Shown piece after piece: positions 1-8,103 of a stretch of 12,252 nt of DNA. Numbering within the stretch: the stretch's first letter is position 1; each line of letters starts with the position of its first letter. A program made the position numbers and the translations under genes. A model generated the notes under the pieces. The model made no database searches. It was not told the DNA's origin and worked only from the letters and a program-made list of their open reading frames with translations. This stretch comes from Phoronis pallida (lineage: Eukaryota; Phoronida; Phoronidae), in NCBI GenBank assembly GCA_028565715.1, contig JAOXYC010189912.1:1-12252 (forward strand), given 5' to 3'.

Positions 1-472
1 ATGTGTTCTCATTGCCTTTAAATAACTGAAAATAAGAAATTATTTCATTTGATTTCAATAATTGAGCTTAAAATGTTTAGAACTTATTTTGCGTATATGC
101 ATATCAAAAAATACATTAAAATGTCCATTATTATTACTATGCATATCAAGATTTAGTATACGTACAAAAACAACAAAGTTTTTCAGTTGCGAAATGTTTT
201 GGTGTATACGTCCACCGTCAAGATTTCTTTTACATAGGTTTGGAAAGTGAACTTGTTGAGGTACCAAAATTAAGCATTAGAAAACATTGAGTAGCCGCCT
301 AACTGAAATATATAATATATTCATTCCTGAAAAAATTCCACGATACGGTAACACTCATTAAAGGACATCCGCATTTTCAGTGAAAAAATAGGAAAATACT
401 GGTATCTCATTTTTGAACATTTTCTTAAACAAACATTAGAACATACTGGATTCTTAGAGGATAGTAACTAAC
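1..472 (-). other. Intron sequence downstream of the third discoidin exon
   Basis: After the gttagt donor at 472 the minus strand is AT-rich with frequent stops in all frames. I looked for the last discoidin segment (GN..T, PPI(I/V)A, VRF, VELYGC) and found nothing resembling it. Open frames overlapping on both strands at 55-267 start at non-ATG codons or lack any recognisable motif. I treat this as intron. Confidence 0.65.
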
Positions 473-562
473 CGATTCTCCCTTTCTATTCTTGAACCGT
501 ATCCATGGACCACCTTCTTCTCTCTGGTATTCCAGTGTATATTCCCTGGCATACTCACGTCC
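473..562 (-). CDS. Discoidin (F5/8 C) domain exon, third part; DDR-like
   Basis: A 90-base phase 0-0 exon of exactly 30 codons. The acceptor reads ctacattacag and the donor GAATCG|gttagt. The product begins GREYAREYTLEYQREEGG and continues PWIRFKNRKGES. In DDR discoidin domains this is the (G)xE(F/Y)xxxYxLxYxR(D/E)GxxWxxxxNRxG strand-loop-strand, so the order of motifs continues correctly from the exon at 1147-1288. Reading past the donor gives about 14 unrelated residues and then a stop, which supports splicing at gttagt. The expected continuation (a GN..T strand, a PPI(I/V)A..VRF strand and a terminal VC(M/L)RVELYGC) is not found in positions 1-472 and must lie left of the window. The donor is less canonical than the other two. 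Confidence 0.86.
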
Positions 563-650
563 CTGTAATGTAGACAACGGTTTGTGAGAAAAATTTATTT
601 CAAGACAACAAAAACAATGGTAAAAAAAAATTGTCAAACTATAAAACATC

Positions 651-797
651 AATATTGAAAAGACAGAAAAATGCGAAACGGATCTGGGAATCAAACCCAG
701 GCCTCCTGATTGCCTGTCAGATACTCTACCACTAAGCTAACCGGCACTCCTACTAATTTCCCAGATATGTTCCGAATTTTTCTGTCTTTTCAATATT
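651..797. repeat. 147-bp foldback element with 40-bp inverted arms
   Basis: The left arm 651-690 and the reverse complement of the right arm 758-797 match at 36 of 40 positions by hand alignment, including an uninterrupted run of 22 starting aatattgaaaagacagaaaa. The 67-bp centre, 691-757, contains most of a tRNA-like sequence. Beyond the arms the pairing stops. I did not find a convincing target-site duplication. As RNA from either strand it could fold into a 40-bp imperfect stem. Possible origins are a short nonautonomous transposon (MITE) that captured a tRNA-derived sequence, or two inverted SINE ends. The sequence alone cannot decide. Confidence 0.8.
674..750 (-). pseudogene. tRNA-like sequence / tRNA-derived SINE head (degenerate)
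   Basis: On the minus strand an A-box-like TTAGCTTAGTGG lies at 740-729 and a B-box-like GGTTTGATTCC at 697-687, with spacing normal for a tRNA. D-arm, anticodon arm (CTGA/TCAG core), a short variable loop and a T arm (CTGGG, 7-base loop, CCCAG) can be drawn. The variable loop and T arm resemble tRNA-Gly. The acceptor stem pairs poorly, the base before the anticodon is A instead of the near-universal T, and the implied anticodon GGC does not fit Gly. It is therefore a pseudo-tRNA or SINE head and not a working tRNA gene. A T5 run at 671-667 could act as a pol III terminator. It lies in the same orientation as the surrounding gene. Confidence 0.7.
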
Positions 798-827
798 TAT
801 AACTTTCGGCCAGTAAAAGCATACATT
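782..827. repeat. Dispersed repeat, copy 1
   Basis: The bases ctgtcttttca at 782-792 and ctttcggccagtaaaagcat (continuing acatt) at 803-827 recur in the same order and orientation at 11661-11671 and 11678-11702. The second block differs at one base. Copy 1 overlaps the right arm of the foldback and runs beyond it, so the family's boundary is not the end of the foldback. Confidence 0.75.
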
Positions 828-1146
828 ATTTTGTATAAAAACATTTAATTTTTTCTTTTTAAAAATTAATTTTGTTTATATTAACTGGTAAAAAATAATA
901 CAAAATCATAATCAGAATATGCACAATATAAATTATACATCAGAAATATATGGACAAATGTATAACTATATCAAGCATATCCCGATGATGGTTCCGGAAT
1001 CCGTCAATCAACTATATGAATCTAAACATTTTTTAATTCATTCTGGGGTTGGGACCATAAAGTAAACTAATAAAGAAAGTTAAAGTCTAACTCTGAGGTT
1101 CTTTGACCAACAAGCCAAAAAGAAACATAACCAAAATATCTCATAC

Positions 1147-1288
1147 CTTTCCATTGCCGAACCTGCCCTGTGTTTCTACATAAGTTAACACCATAAGTCG
1201 CCCCAGGTCAATCTGAATAAACTCCCGTGAGGTTGAGTTGATTGTTCCCCTCGGACACCATGCACCACCATTCTGCTCCCAGTTGAGT
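1147..1288 (-). CDS. Discoidin (F5/8 C) domain exon, central part; DDR-like
   Basis: A 142-base internal exon. Its acceptor reads tctatgtttcag and its donor AAG|gtatga. The first base completes the Arg begun in the exon at 2142-2253, followed by 47 codons ending on a codon boundary. Recognisable in order are RLNW, GGAWCPRG, REFIQIDLGRL and YVETQGRFGNGK. In discoidin domains the (E/W)(F/L)(I/L)Q(I/V)DLG strand and the (I/V)xTQGR strand are core elements, and GAWCP is a strong DDR-type signature. The Cys of AWCP normally pairs with another Cys later in DDR discoidin domains. That partner is not visible in the exons seen here. INST at about codons 16-19 gives one possible N-glycosylation site. 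The exon agrees in phase with both neighbours, which makes the gene structure solid even without transcript data. Confidence 0.9.
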
Positions 1289-2141
1289 CTGAAACATAGA
1301 GAAATTCATCAAATAAGTATTAATTTTCTCTTCAGTTATTTGTCAATACACATTTTTGGACCATTAACTAAATTCACCTGATAGCATCAATTTTACCTGC
1401 AGCTTTTATACATGTCAAAAATAAGAGGGACAAATAGGTTAGCAGTTCTAAAAATTAAAATGAAGCTGGCCACTAACATTTGACACTACTTGTAAATAAT
1501 CAAAGAATTTGGGCAGTTTTCATCCCAATGTTGGAGACTAAAGGATTTTTTTACCACCTTAATTCTTTTTAATAAAGTCATGGTCATCAATTTTTTATGG
1601 AGTGGTAGCAATAAATTGACCCACCCTCAGAAATACTCAAAAGAAGGTATTATCCATTTGAAAATGATCACCTTTCATAACACATCCCACTCAACTCCCC
1701 AAGTCAATGGCCGACAGATCATGCGTTTTCGTGATACTTCATTCAAATCAATGTAATTTAACCATGATTGTAATTAATGGGACTGATGCTACAGACATCT
1801 GACTTATTATGTATATGTCTTATACAATTAAACTCGCAGACAAAATGTCACTTAAGTGATACAGCAGAGGGTATTGAACTTTAATTTGAATTTCATTTCA
1901 ACTCAATTTCAATACGATGTGATTTAAACACGGTGTTATGTAATTAAGAAGATGACTTTTTTAATAACAAGTATTCACAATGAAGCTGTATGCTTAATTT
2001 CCTTTTTTTTCAATGTTCGCATTAGAATAAATCAAAACTTGCAAATTAACATGTTTTATGATTTAAATTTCTTGAAATAAGTAAAACAACAACTGGAATA
2101 GCATCAATTTTTAATTTCCACCAATAGATGGCAGTACTTAC
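1289..2141 (-). other. Intron between the first and second discoidin exons
   Basis: An 853-bp intron from the strong donor gtaagt (minus strand, ending at 2141) to the acceptor tttcag at 1289. I see no open frame, repeat or RNA motif in it beyond AT-rich sequence. Confidence 0.8.
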
Positions 2142-2253
2142 CTGCCATTTGTTGGGCCCACACTGCTTGTATCATGTGAAGAGCTTGCTGTCAGCGCACT
2201 ATCAGGAATACTGGGACTTTTTCCACCAATCCCCAGAGCTCTATTACAACTCA
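2142..2253 (-). CDS. Discoidin (F5/8 C) domain exon, N-terminal part; DDR-like
   Basis: A 112-base internal exon. On the minus strand it follows an acceptor reading ctttcag and ends at a strong donor, CAG|gtaagt. Two leading bases complete a codon begun in the previous exon. Then come 36 codons, and the last two bases of an Arg codon carry into the next exon. The product contains SCNRALGI, then IPDSALTASSS, then SSVGPTNG. This is the usual start of a discoidin domain: the Cys that forms the domain-closing disulfide, the LG(I/M) strand, and the IPD..ITASS segment that leads into the first ligand-binding loop. The S-x-VGP-x-x-GRL pattern recalls DDR proteins of invertebrates. In vertebrate DDRs a Trp lies just after the ASS motif, but here that place is His. 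No start codon or signal peptide is present, so at least one exon lies upstream. Confidence 0.87.
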
Positions 2254-2617
2254 CTGAAAGAATTGAAAAATAAATTATGAAACCCCATGCCAAACCATGT
2301 TCCAAAAAAATTGGCAGGATCCATTTAGGCGATCATATTTATCTTGACACATCTTCATAACTTGACAGAGATTTAACCTACTGGACCCCAGCTAGCATTG
2401 TCATTGCATTCATGTTTACTAAAAATGTATAAAACACACAGCGTTTTTATTGATAACTCCATATTAATATTTACAACTATACAGGAACAGAGCACTAAGG
2501 TTTCACAGCTATGTGGCCTAGGACAAACATTGTATTCTTAAAATATCAATAAAATATCAGTCAATATCTGTTAAAGCCATTAAAATAATCAAGTCCCTGG
2601 CATTTCCTCCAGTAATT

Positions 2618-2785
2618 TTCTTGACCACTGCCTAAATGCCACCCAGCTAATTACTCAACAATTACAGAAACTGAGAGACTCAAAATTCCAACCAAAATCC
2701 ATTCTCTTGACCACTGCCTAAATGCCACCCAACCAATTATACAACAATTACAGAAGGTTGAGAATCAAAATTCCAACCAAAACCC
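2618..2785. repeat. Tandem duplication, two copies of about 86 bp
   Basis: Copy 1 (about 2618-2700) and copy 2 (about 2704-2785) both carry ttgaccactgcctaaatgcc (continuing accca), caattacagaa and caaaattccaaccaaaa, at offsets of 86 and 85 bases. The copies differ by scattered substitutions and a small deletion, so the duplication is not recent. Confidence 0.9.
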
Positions 2786-3604
2786 ACAAATCTGGTCAAG
2801 CCCCGAGACACAAGGTCTAGGTAGGCTAGCATTCAGTTACCTGTAGAATATTAATACGCCTAGACCACCTAGTTTGTAGCGCTCTATGTCTGTATAGGAA
2901 ATGAGGTAAGGTAATTTAGGAAAGGCACACTATTATATTTAGCTACCTAGAAGTGTGGCCTCAAGTAGATGTGACATGTCTGTTTCATCAAAGATTACAA
3001 TATCACAATGCTCCTACGGTTATCTGCCTAGGGGCATTAATACTAAGGAACACATTCAAAACCTGGGATTGGACAGTTTAGGGTATTATCTTGTTTTAAA
3101 CCAAAATATATATTATTGTCGATTTTTAATATCCAAAATTCAGTGATAGGCCTTTACTGGAAACCATTGGTTTCTTTAGATCAATTCACAAAGGAACGTC
3201 ACAAGTGTTTCTATCCATGGGAACAGAAATTCTCATAAGATCAATTGCTGAGACCGACTTCCCTTCATTCGAAACAAAGCTCTATTTCAATGTCTCTATT
3301 CCAATATATCATTTACAAATTCCACTGCAATGATTATGATATTTAGAGGCGAAAGCCATACATAATAAACAAAGAAAGACAGATTATTTATCTAACAATA
3401 ATATCACTGCAATCTCAGCACCAAAAGCATCATCACTATTGTCAGACTGTCTTGAAAAGTCTAGACAAAAAATATGGTAAACAAACACAATTCTTGAATG
3501 CAACCAAGAGTTACCATCAATTATCAACTCAACAAAATAATGTATTCGATACAAGCTTAGATTGCAATACTTCAATAACCGTAGCTGTAACATTTCACAA
3601 TGAA

Positions 3605-3697
3605 TTATATTTTTCACCATCAAAAAAGAAACCATTTGTTTGATTATCACAATGTAGTATATTTTTCATCATAAAAAACACTTTATTTGATCATCTT
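3605..3697. repeat. Diverged tandem duplication, two copies of about 50 bp
   Basis: tatatttttcaccatcaaaa followed by tttgattatc (3606-3648) is echoed by tatatttttcatcataaaaa followed by tttgatcatc (3658-3695). The offset shrinks from 52 to 47 bases through a small deletion. Low sequence complexity makes this less certain than the other duplications. Confidence 0.6.
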
Positions 3698-4390
3698 AAA
3701 AAAAAATTCAAGCTCATATGAAATATAATCTATCGATGGGCTGGAATTTCAACACCTCTCCAATTTTACTTGCTATTGAAGATGGTTCTTTATAATACAC
3801 TACAGGTGCAGCATTGCTTATGAAATATGACCTAACTCAGACTCTGAATAAATGTTAAGAAAATAAACAGGATGATTTTTATGTATAAATAATGACATGT
3901 TGCCTGCTATCAAGTATGTCAGAATGTGGGAGGTCTGTACATTCATCATCAGTTTGTAAGTCAGGGAGTAAATGTTTTTCCCAAACAAAATGATCTTGTA
4001 GAGCTTTAAAAAAAGAAAATATTTTTCTTTTCATTGTGAAAATATATATTTTAAAGAAAGACAGTTTTCTAAATAACTCAAGTTTGTAAGCTAATTTGAA
4101 GGGGTTTAGGCCTAAAAGTTAAATTTATGAATATTTTTTTTGATCTACTGAGATTTCTAAAATTTAAAATCTTCGTCAAGATTTTGGATATTTGACTTCA
4201 TTTGAAATATATTTTCTTTTCATTAGTGCATCTTTCAGTTTCTTCTAGAAAATCAATGGATTTTTACATTTTTAATAGCACTATATTTTAATTCAGACAG
4301 GTATAAATTAGATTTTAAATTTTCTACTTGAGACTTTGTTAACATTACCCCAACTCCTAGCTCAGGCAACAGTACATCACTATTACTTAC

Positions 4391-4454
4391 TCAATGATTG
4401 CTTGAGAATAACTATTGTCAATACCTTAGAGCATATTTTCTTAATGGTTGTCAT
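4391..4454 (-). other. Candidate first coding exon (speculative)
   Basis: On the minus strand an ATG at 4454 opens a frame of 21 codons plus one base that runs into a consensus donor, TTGA|gtaagt. The one-base overhang is the phase required by the exon at 2142-2253, and the join would give Met before SCNRALGI. The peptide has a short basic start (KK) and a modest hydrophobic run (VLTIVIL), a weak signal peptide at best. An in-frame stop lies upstream. The context before the ATG is not a strong initiation context. At least two other phase-compatible candidates exist (5629-5692 and 9943-10025), so phase agreement alone is weak evidence. Confidence 0.2.
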
Positions 4455-5434
4455 GGAAATAAAAGGATGTGTATTATTAAAAGATTACATAATATCAAGA
4501 TGAGTCATTGACTTGTGCATGCAGAAGAATTTAATCTCGTTAATAGTGTAGAATTCCCAGTCCAAATTAGAAACACAGCTGACCCAAATGTATCTTTTCC
4601 ATGTTGCCTTCATGTTCTTGCCAAACAAAGCACATGAAATCAGTGATGGATAACTTAAAATATTTGAGAAACATTGAATAAATTAAAAATTTTCATTGAA
4701 TAGTTTAAGTATTTCAGTGCCCTTGTATCTGAATAATGTGTGGGCTACAGCAAGACCAACAAACATTACAGCGTAATTATCTTGCAAAAATGCTTCCAAC
4801 TTTCAAGTATGTATCCTTCGAAAAAGATGATAATGGATTCCAACCTTACTTTCAATCCTAGAACAGTAAATATGGGTACGATTTCCAAGAGCGCCCCAAA
4901 ATTTCCAGATCAAATCATGAAAGGCTACACTTCTAAAAACATGCATGTACCCATATGCCTCGTATCGGACCAACCAAGTTTTAAAAAACTGTCGCAACCA
5001 TGAGGTCATCAACACGATGTTAATCCTCGCTGTGGGATTAACCAGCAGAAGGAACGTTTCACACATGAACACCTCCCAGCTTTGACCATAGTCATCATTA
5101 ATTGAACCGTTAATTATTGTTAATTGGGGCATGTATGAATAACACCATAAATATTGTCATGTGAATCCAATGACTGTTTATCATAAGATAATTTATTACC
5201 CATCGTATTTCTTGGGATGAGGCATGCTGATAATCCACTATGGTTAATCCATGGAATGGCGGGTTGGTAATTAAAGTACTCGTTAATATTGAGGTTCATT
5301 TGATTTAGTGGCTATTTAGCAATATATGTATTTTAGAAGAAAATTGGGTTCTACATTTGTCAGATGATTCACCACATAAGGAAATTGCATTTTTTAGCAT
5401 GACAGCATAATTTTTCCAAAAATATGTTTTAACC
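4455..5434. other. No supported gene
   Basis: Overlapping open frames of 87 codons (plus, 4740-5003) and 109 codons (minus, 4803-5132) occur where base composition is slightly less AT-rich. Neither has a motif I recognise, flanking splice sites that make sense, or a clear preference for one strand. I leave the stretch unassigned. Confidence 0.5.
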
Positions 5435-5468
5435 ATCCCAAGTACTACTTGCAAATAGTACTTGGGAT
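5435..5468. repeat. Perfect 12-bp-stem hairpin
   Basis: atcccaagtact at 5435-5446 is exactly complementary to agtacttgggat at 5457-5468, with a 10-base loop acttgcaaat. The arms are not low-complexity sequence. No T run follows that would make it a terminator, and it is too short for a typical animal microRNA precursor. Its role, if any, is unknown. Confidence 0.85.
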
Positions 5469-6961
5469 CAGGGTGTGACTACCTTAAAAAAACAGAAATT
5501 CGCTATTTCCAAAGACTTTTCTTTATTGTTTTCTGGCAAGTATTTAAACCATGAATTTTTTACGAATTAGGAAATTATTACTAACAATCGGTCAAGAGAT
5601 GGTCTGAGATAACGTCTGGCACTTTCACCAAATGTAATCATTTCTCCAAGATCTTCAGTTGCAGTTCTCTCAGTGAAATAGACACAGCTCATCAAAACTA
5701 ATGCACAGACACAACAAGACACACAAACAAACCATGACAGTTTAACACCTCAAGTCAGTGCTTGCGGTTCTTGCACCTTGCGTCTCCAATATCCAAAGAC
5801 AGTCAGTCTGTCTGGTGTTAAATTGTACTTATTTGTTTCATGACGGAGTCATTAATTAGTGCACTATTGATATTGTGTCATTGGGGTCTTTAAAAACAGT
5901 AGGTCACCAAGCACAGATTATGGCAAATATATCAACAGGGATGAAGAAATGTTGTTTATGACAGATTGGTGTCAATGAAACCAACCTATAACTATCCTAG
6001 TCTATTTCTGAAACAGTCTGACATGATGAGTAGTGCAAAAGTCTTATGATTAATCAGAAACGCGAGTACACATTTATTCCACAACAGAAACAAACGGATA
6101 TACATCCCTTGGGGTAAGAAGCCACTCTCCAACAGCAAAGATGGTGGCAACTGAGAAACATTTTCTGGTGGTTAGTTGAATGACCATCAAGATTTACAAG
6201 GTGATAACTTACACACCACATAATCACAAAACAATCATGGAAAATATTTTCAATTAAACTTGAGGAAATTGACCAAAATTCCTTGCCAACACCAGCACCA
6301 CAATAGATGATAGTAAGCCACCATCGGCACCATCGGTGACAGCTGGTGGACTGTGGTCAAAGCAAAGTATCCAGTTCATTGTAAGATAGACTTAGAGAGT
6401 TGTCAAAACACCCAATTTCATCTTCTATAAACCTGAGCTTCATAAAAAACATTCATACTAGAAATGAATTGCTTTTTAAAACATAAACTTTGTACTGCCT
6501 AAAGTAATATTTTTATGTCTTCATATCAAAATGTGGAACAAATCTCCCATATTGCTAGCAAAATTTTCCGTGATGTGATGTGAATATTTATTCCAACCAG
6601 GTATCCATACTGCTGAGGACAACTTGCCACTACTGAAGTTCTCTGGGGCCAATTCTGCAATCCAACCATGTGCAATAACCATAGAGATTATGGTAGTTTT
6701 TATGGTAAAGAATGATGGATGGAAAACATCCTCTCCAAACATCTTCATGTCTCCACTTATGATAGTTCCACAGTGATGTGTTGAAAACTATTGTTATCAC
6801 AGGGTCAGACAGGCTGACAGTTCATTAAACACTGTCCAGAAATGTTTTGGAAACTTGGCAACATAATGTTACAATACTTCAGCTGATGACAAGATAAAGT
6901 GATAAAAATGTTAATGAAGTTATAAGATTTTTCAAGTGAATATGAAACATATGTCTTAAAT
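5469..6961. other. No supported gene; weak exon-like signals near 5629-5735
   Basis: Around 5570-5830 the sequence is less AT-rich. On the minus strand an ATG at 5692 begins MSCVYFTERTATEDLGEMIT and reaches a possible donor, TTTG|gtgaaagt, at 5628 in the phase needed by the discoidin exon. In another frame an ATG at 5735 begins a 21-codon, very hydrophobic, Cys/Leu-rich peptide that stops at 5670 with no good donor. Near 6580-6780 both strands have open frames of about 70 codons without recognised motifs. Nothing else stands out. Confidence 0.4.
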
Positions 6962-7215
6962 GAGAATTAAATATGTTTCATCAAAAATGCAAAAAAAAAA
7001 CTGTTGTAACAACAGACTAATGTTATCTTTATATTAGATCTGAATTCCTGAATTTTGTTTGCAAAGGGAATGAAATTGACAATTAAAGGAGAATTAAATT
7101 ATTTTTTTGTCAAAAACGCAAAACAAACATGTTGTAAAAACAGAATGGTGTCATTTGCATAAGGGATCTGAATTCCTAAATTTTGCTGGCAAAGGGAATG
7201 AAATTGACAATTAAA
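6962..7215. repeat. Tandem duplication, two copies of about 127 bp
   Basis: Copy 1 (6962-7087) and copy 2 (7089-7215) both begin gagaattaaat and contain gatctgaattcct and gcaaagggaatgaaattgac. Both end gaaattgacaattaaa. The offset is 127-128 bases throughout. Differences are scattered substitutions with small indels in the A-rich part. This is the longest local duplication in the window. Confidence 0.93.
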
Positions 7216-7731
7216 CTATGATGATAACAAAAATAACCTAAGAAATAAAATAAATAAACAGGTGAGGCGCGATAAGGAAATTTCTTTGAAATTTATAATT
7301 GATGAAACCAGTACAATATGTAATATTTAATGCCTCAGTAAACATTATCCAAATGTCTGAGGAAGAAGTGTGAATAATCTATTCAACTTTCTATAAACTT
7401 TTATTGATTTTAAAAAGGCTTCTGATTATTCCATCCGCAAATGTATTTCTAGAGCATCAGAAGAAATCTAAAGAAACAAAAATTCCCCAGGCGGTTCTTG
7501 AAAGAAATATTTGCTAGCCAGTGTGAAATGTATACATTTATGGACCAGTTCAGTACTTGCATAGTTTTTCAAACTTATTTTTCCATTTAAAACATTATTT
7601 CAGATTACATAAAAATCTGACAAATTCAGTTGATCTGTTCAGTTCCGTATATAAAATTCAAATTTTCATTGACAAAGAACACAATTTGTACGAGAGCAAT
7701 TAATGATTCATGCAACATTTCAACTTGGATC
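7216..7731. other. No supported gene or element
   Basis: AT-rich sequence. A plus-strand frame beginning near 7630 starts at TTG, which is not a normal animal start codon, and encodes no motif I recognise. Confidence 0.6.
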
Positions 7732-7800
7732 ACAATTAAACAATTCAAAATGAATTCAACTGAAATGAATCGAGTAAAATTACAATTAAACAATTCAAAA
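7732..7800. repeat. Direct repeat of 19 bp, 50-bp period
   Basis: acaattaaacaattcaaaa occurs exactly at 7732-7750 and 7782-7800. The bases between show no further clear homology, so this could be a partly decayed 50-bp tandem duplication. Confidence 0.8.
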
Positions 7801-8001
7801 CTTGTTCTATTGGAAGAAATTAGTCAAATGTCACAGCTAATTCTGCCTCTCCATCGCGGTTCATTTGATTACAACACAAGGAATTACCGATCACCGATTA
7901 TACAAGGAAATCTACCGCAAGAACAATACTGCTCATCTAAGAAGATTATTGAGAACCAGCATGAACAATAATCTCATAAATTGATCATTTGTGAAATATG
8001 T

Positions 8002-8103
8002 ATCAATTTGGTATCGTATGTGCGCTTCGCTCAGATACAATTGTACTAATATCTCAATTTGGTATCCTATTTGTGCTTCTCTCAGATACAATAGTACTTA
8101 TAT
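8002..8103. repeat. Tandem duplication, two copies of 51 bp
   Basis: Both units (8002-8052 and 8053-8103) contain tcaatttggtatc, gcttc.ctcagatacaat and a gtact.atatct ending. Only a few substitutions separate them, with no indel, which makes this the youngest-looking duplication in the window. Confidence 0.92.

Larger units (their letters stand above)
563..1146 (-). other. Intron between the second and third discoidin exons, carrying a tRNA-like foldback
   Basis: A 584-bp intron from gtatga (minus strand, ending at 1146) to the acceptor tacag at 563. The exon-proximal third contains the foldback element described at 651-797 and part of a dispersed repeat at 782-827. The remainder, about 840-1140, is AT-rich with no recognisable feature. 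Confidence 0.8.
473..2253 (-). other. Partial gene body: discoidin-domain receptor-like gene (three exons, two introns)
   Basis: This span covers three exons transcribed right to left at 2253-2142, 1288-1147 and 562-473, with introns of 853 and 584 bp. All splice sites are GT/AG and the reading phases chain correctly: exon 1 ends with two bases of an Arg codon, exon 2 supplies the third, and exon 2 ends on a whole codon. The joined product is most of one F5/8 type C domain. GGAWCP, TQGRF and GREYAREYTLEY together point to the DDR family of collagen-binding receptor tyrosine kinases. The kinase is not in the window, so another secreted or membrane discoidin protein remains possible. The gene is incomplete at both ends here: the C-terminal part of the domain lies past position 1, and the signal-peptide exon is not confidently located. 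Confidence 0.8.
2254..4390 (-). other. Probable intron or 5' region, no confident exon
   Basis: The acceptor ctttcag at 2260-2254 shows that the gene continues to the right, but no convincing exon is visible here. The stretch holds an 86-bp tandem duplication (2618-2785), a roughly 50-bp tandem duplication (3605-3697), and a small inverted repeat ggtctagg/cctagacc near 2814-2866. A short 9-bp A/T-rich palindrome lies at 4011-4031 and an 8-bp stem with a CGTC loop at 4166-4185. Everything else is AT-rich, with only chance-length frames. Confidence 0.55.

Noticed and set aside
674-750. Functional nuclear tRNA gene on the minus strand
   Set aside because: The acceptor stem pairs poorly, the base before the anticodon is A, and the GGC anticodon conflicts with the Gly-like T-arm region. 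A pseudo-tRNA or SINE head fits better.
2841-2889. 49-base minus-strand interval with acceptor cctatacag and donor CAG|gtaact
   Set aside because: In the phase needed to join the next exon it contains TAG as its second codon. It could be a noncoding 5' exon, but nothing else supports that.
4803-5132. 109-codon minus-strand frame and the overlapping plus-strand frame at 4740-5003
   Set aside because: No recognised motif in either, no credible splice sites, and they compete with each other.
5670-5735. Short minus-strand peptide resembling a signal peptide (starts MVCLCVLLCLC)
   Set aside because: The frame stops after 21 codons and I find no acceptable donor that would link it to the discoidin exon in phase.
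6521-6748. 75-codon minus-strand frame
   Set aside because: The opposite strand is equally open here and neither translation resembles a known family.
7630-7971. 113-codon plus-strand frame
   Set aside because: It begins at TTG, the first ATG comes much later, the frame includes the 50-bp direct repeat, and the composition is low-complexity N/Q/K-rich, as expected of AT-rich noncoding DNA.
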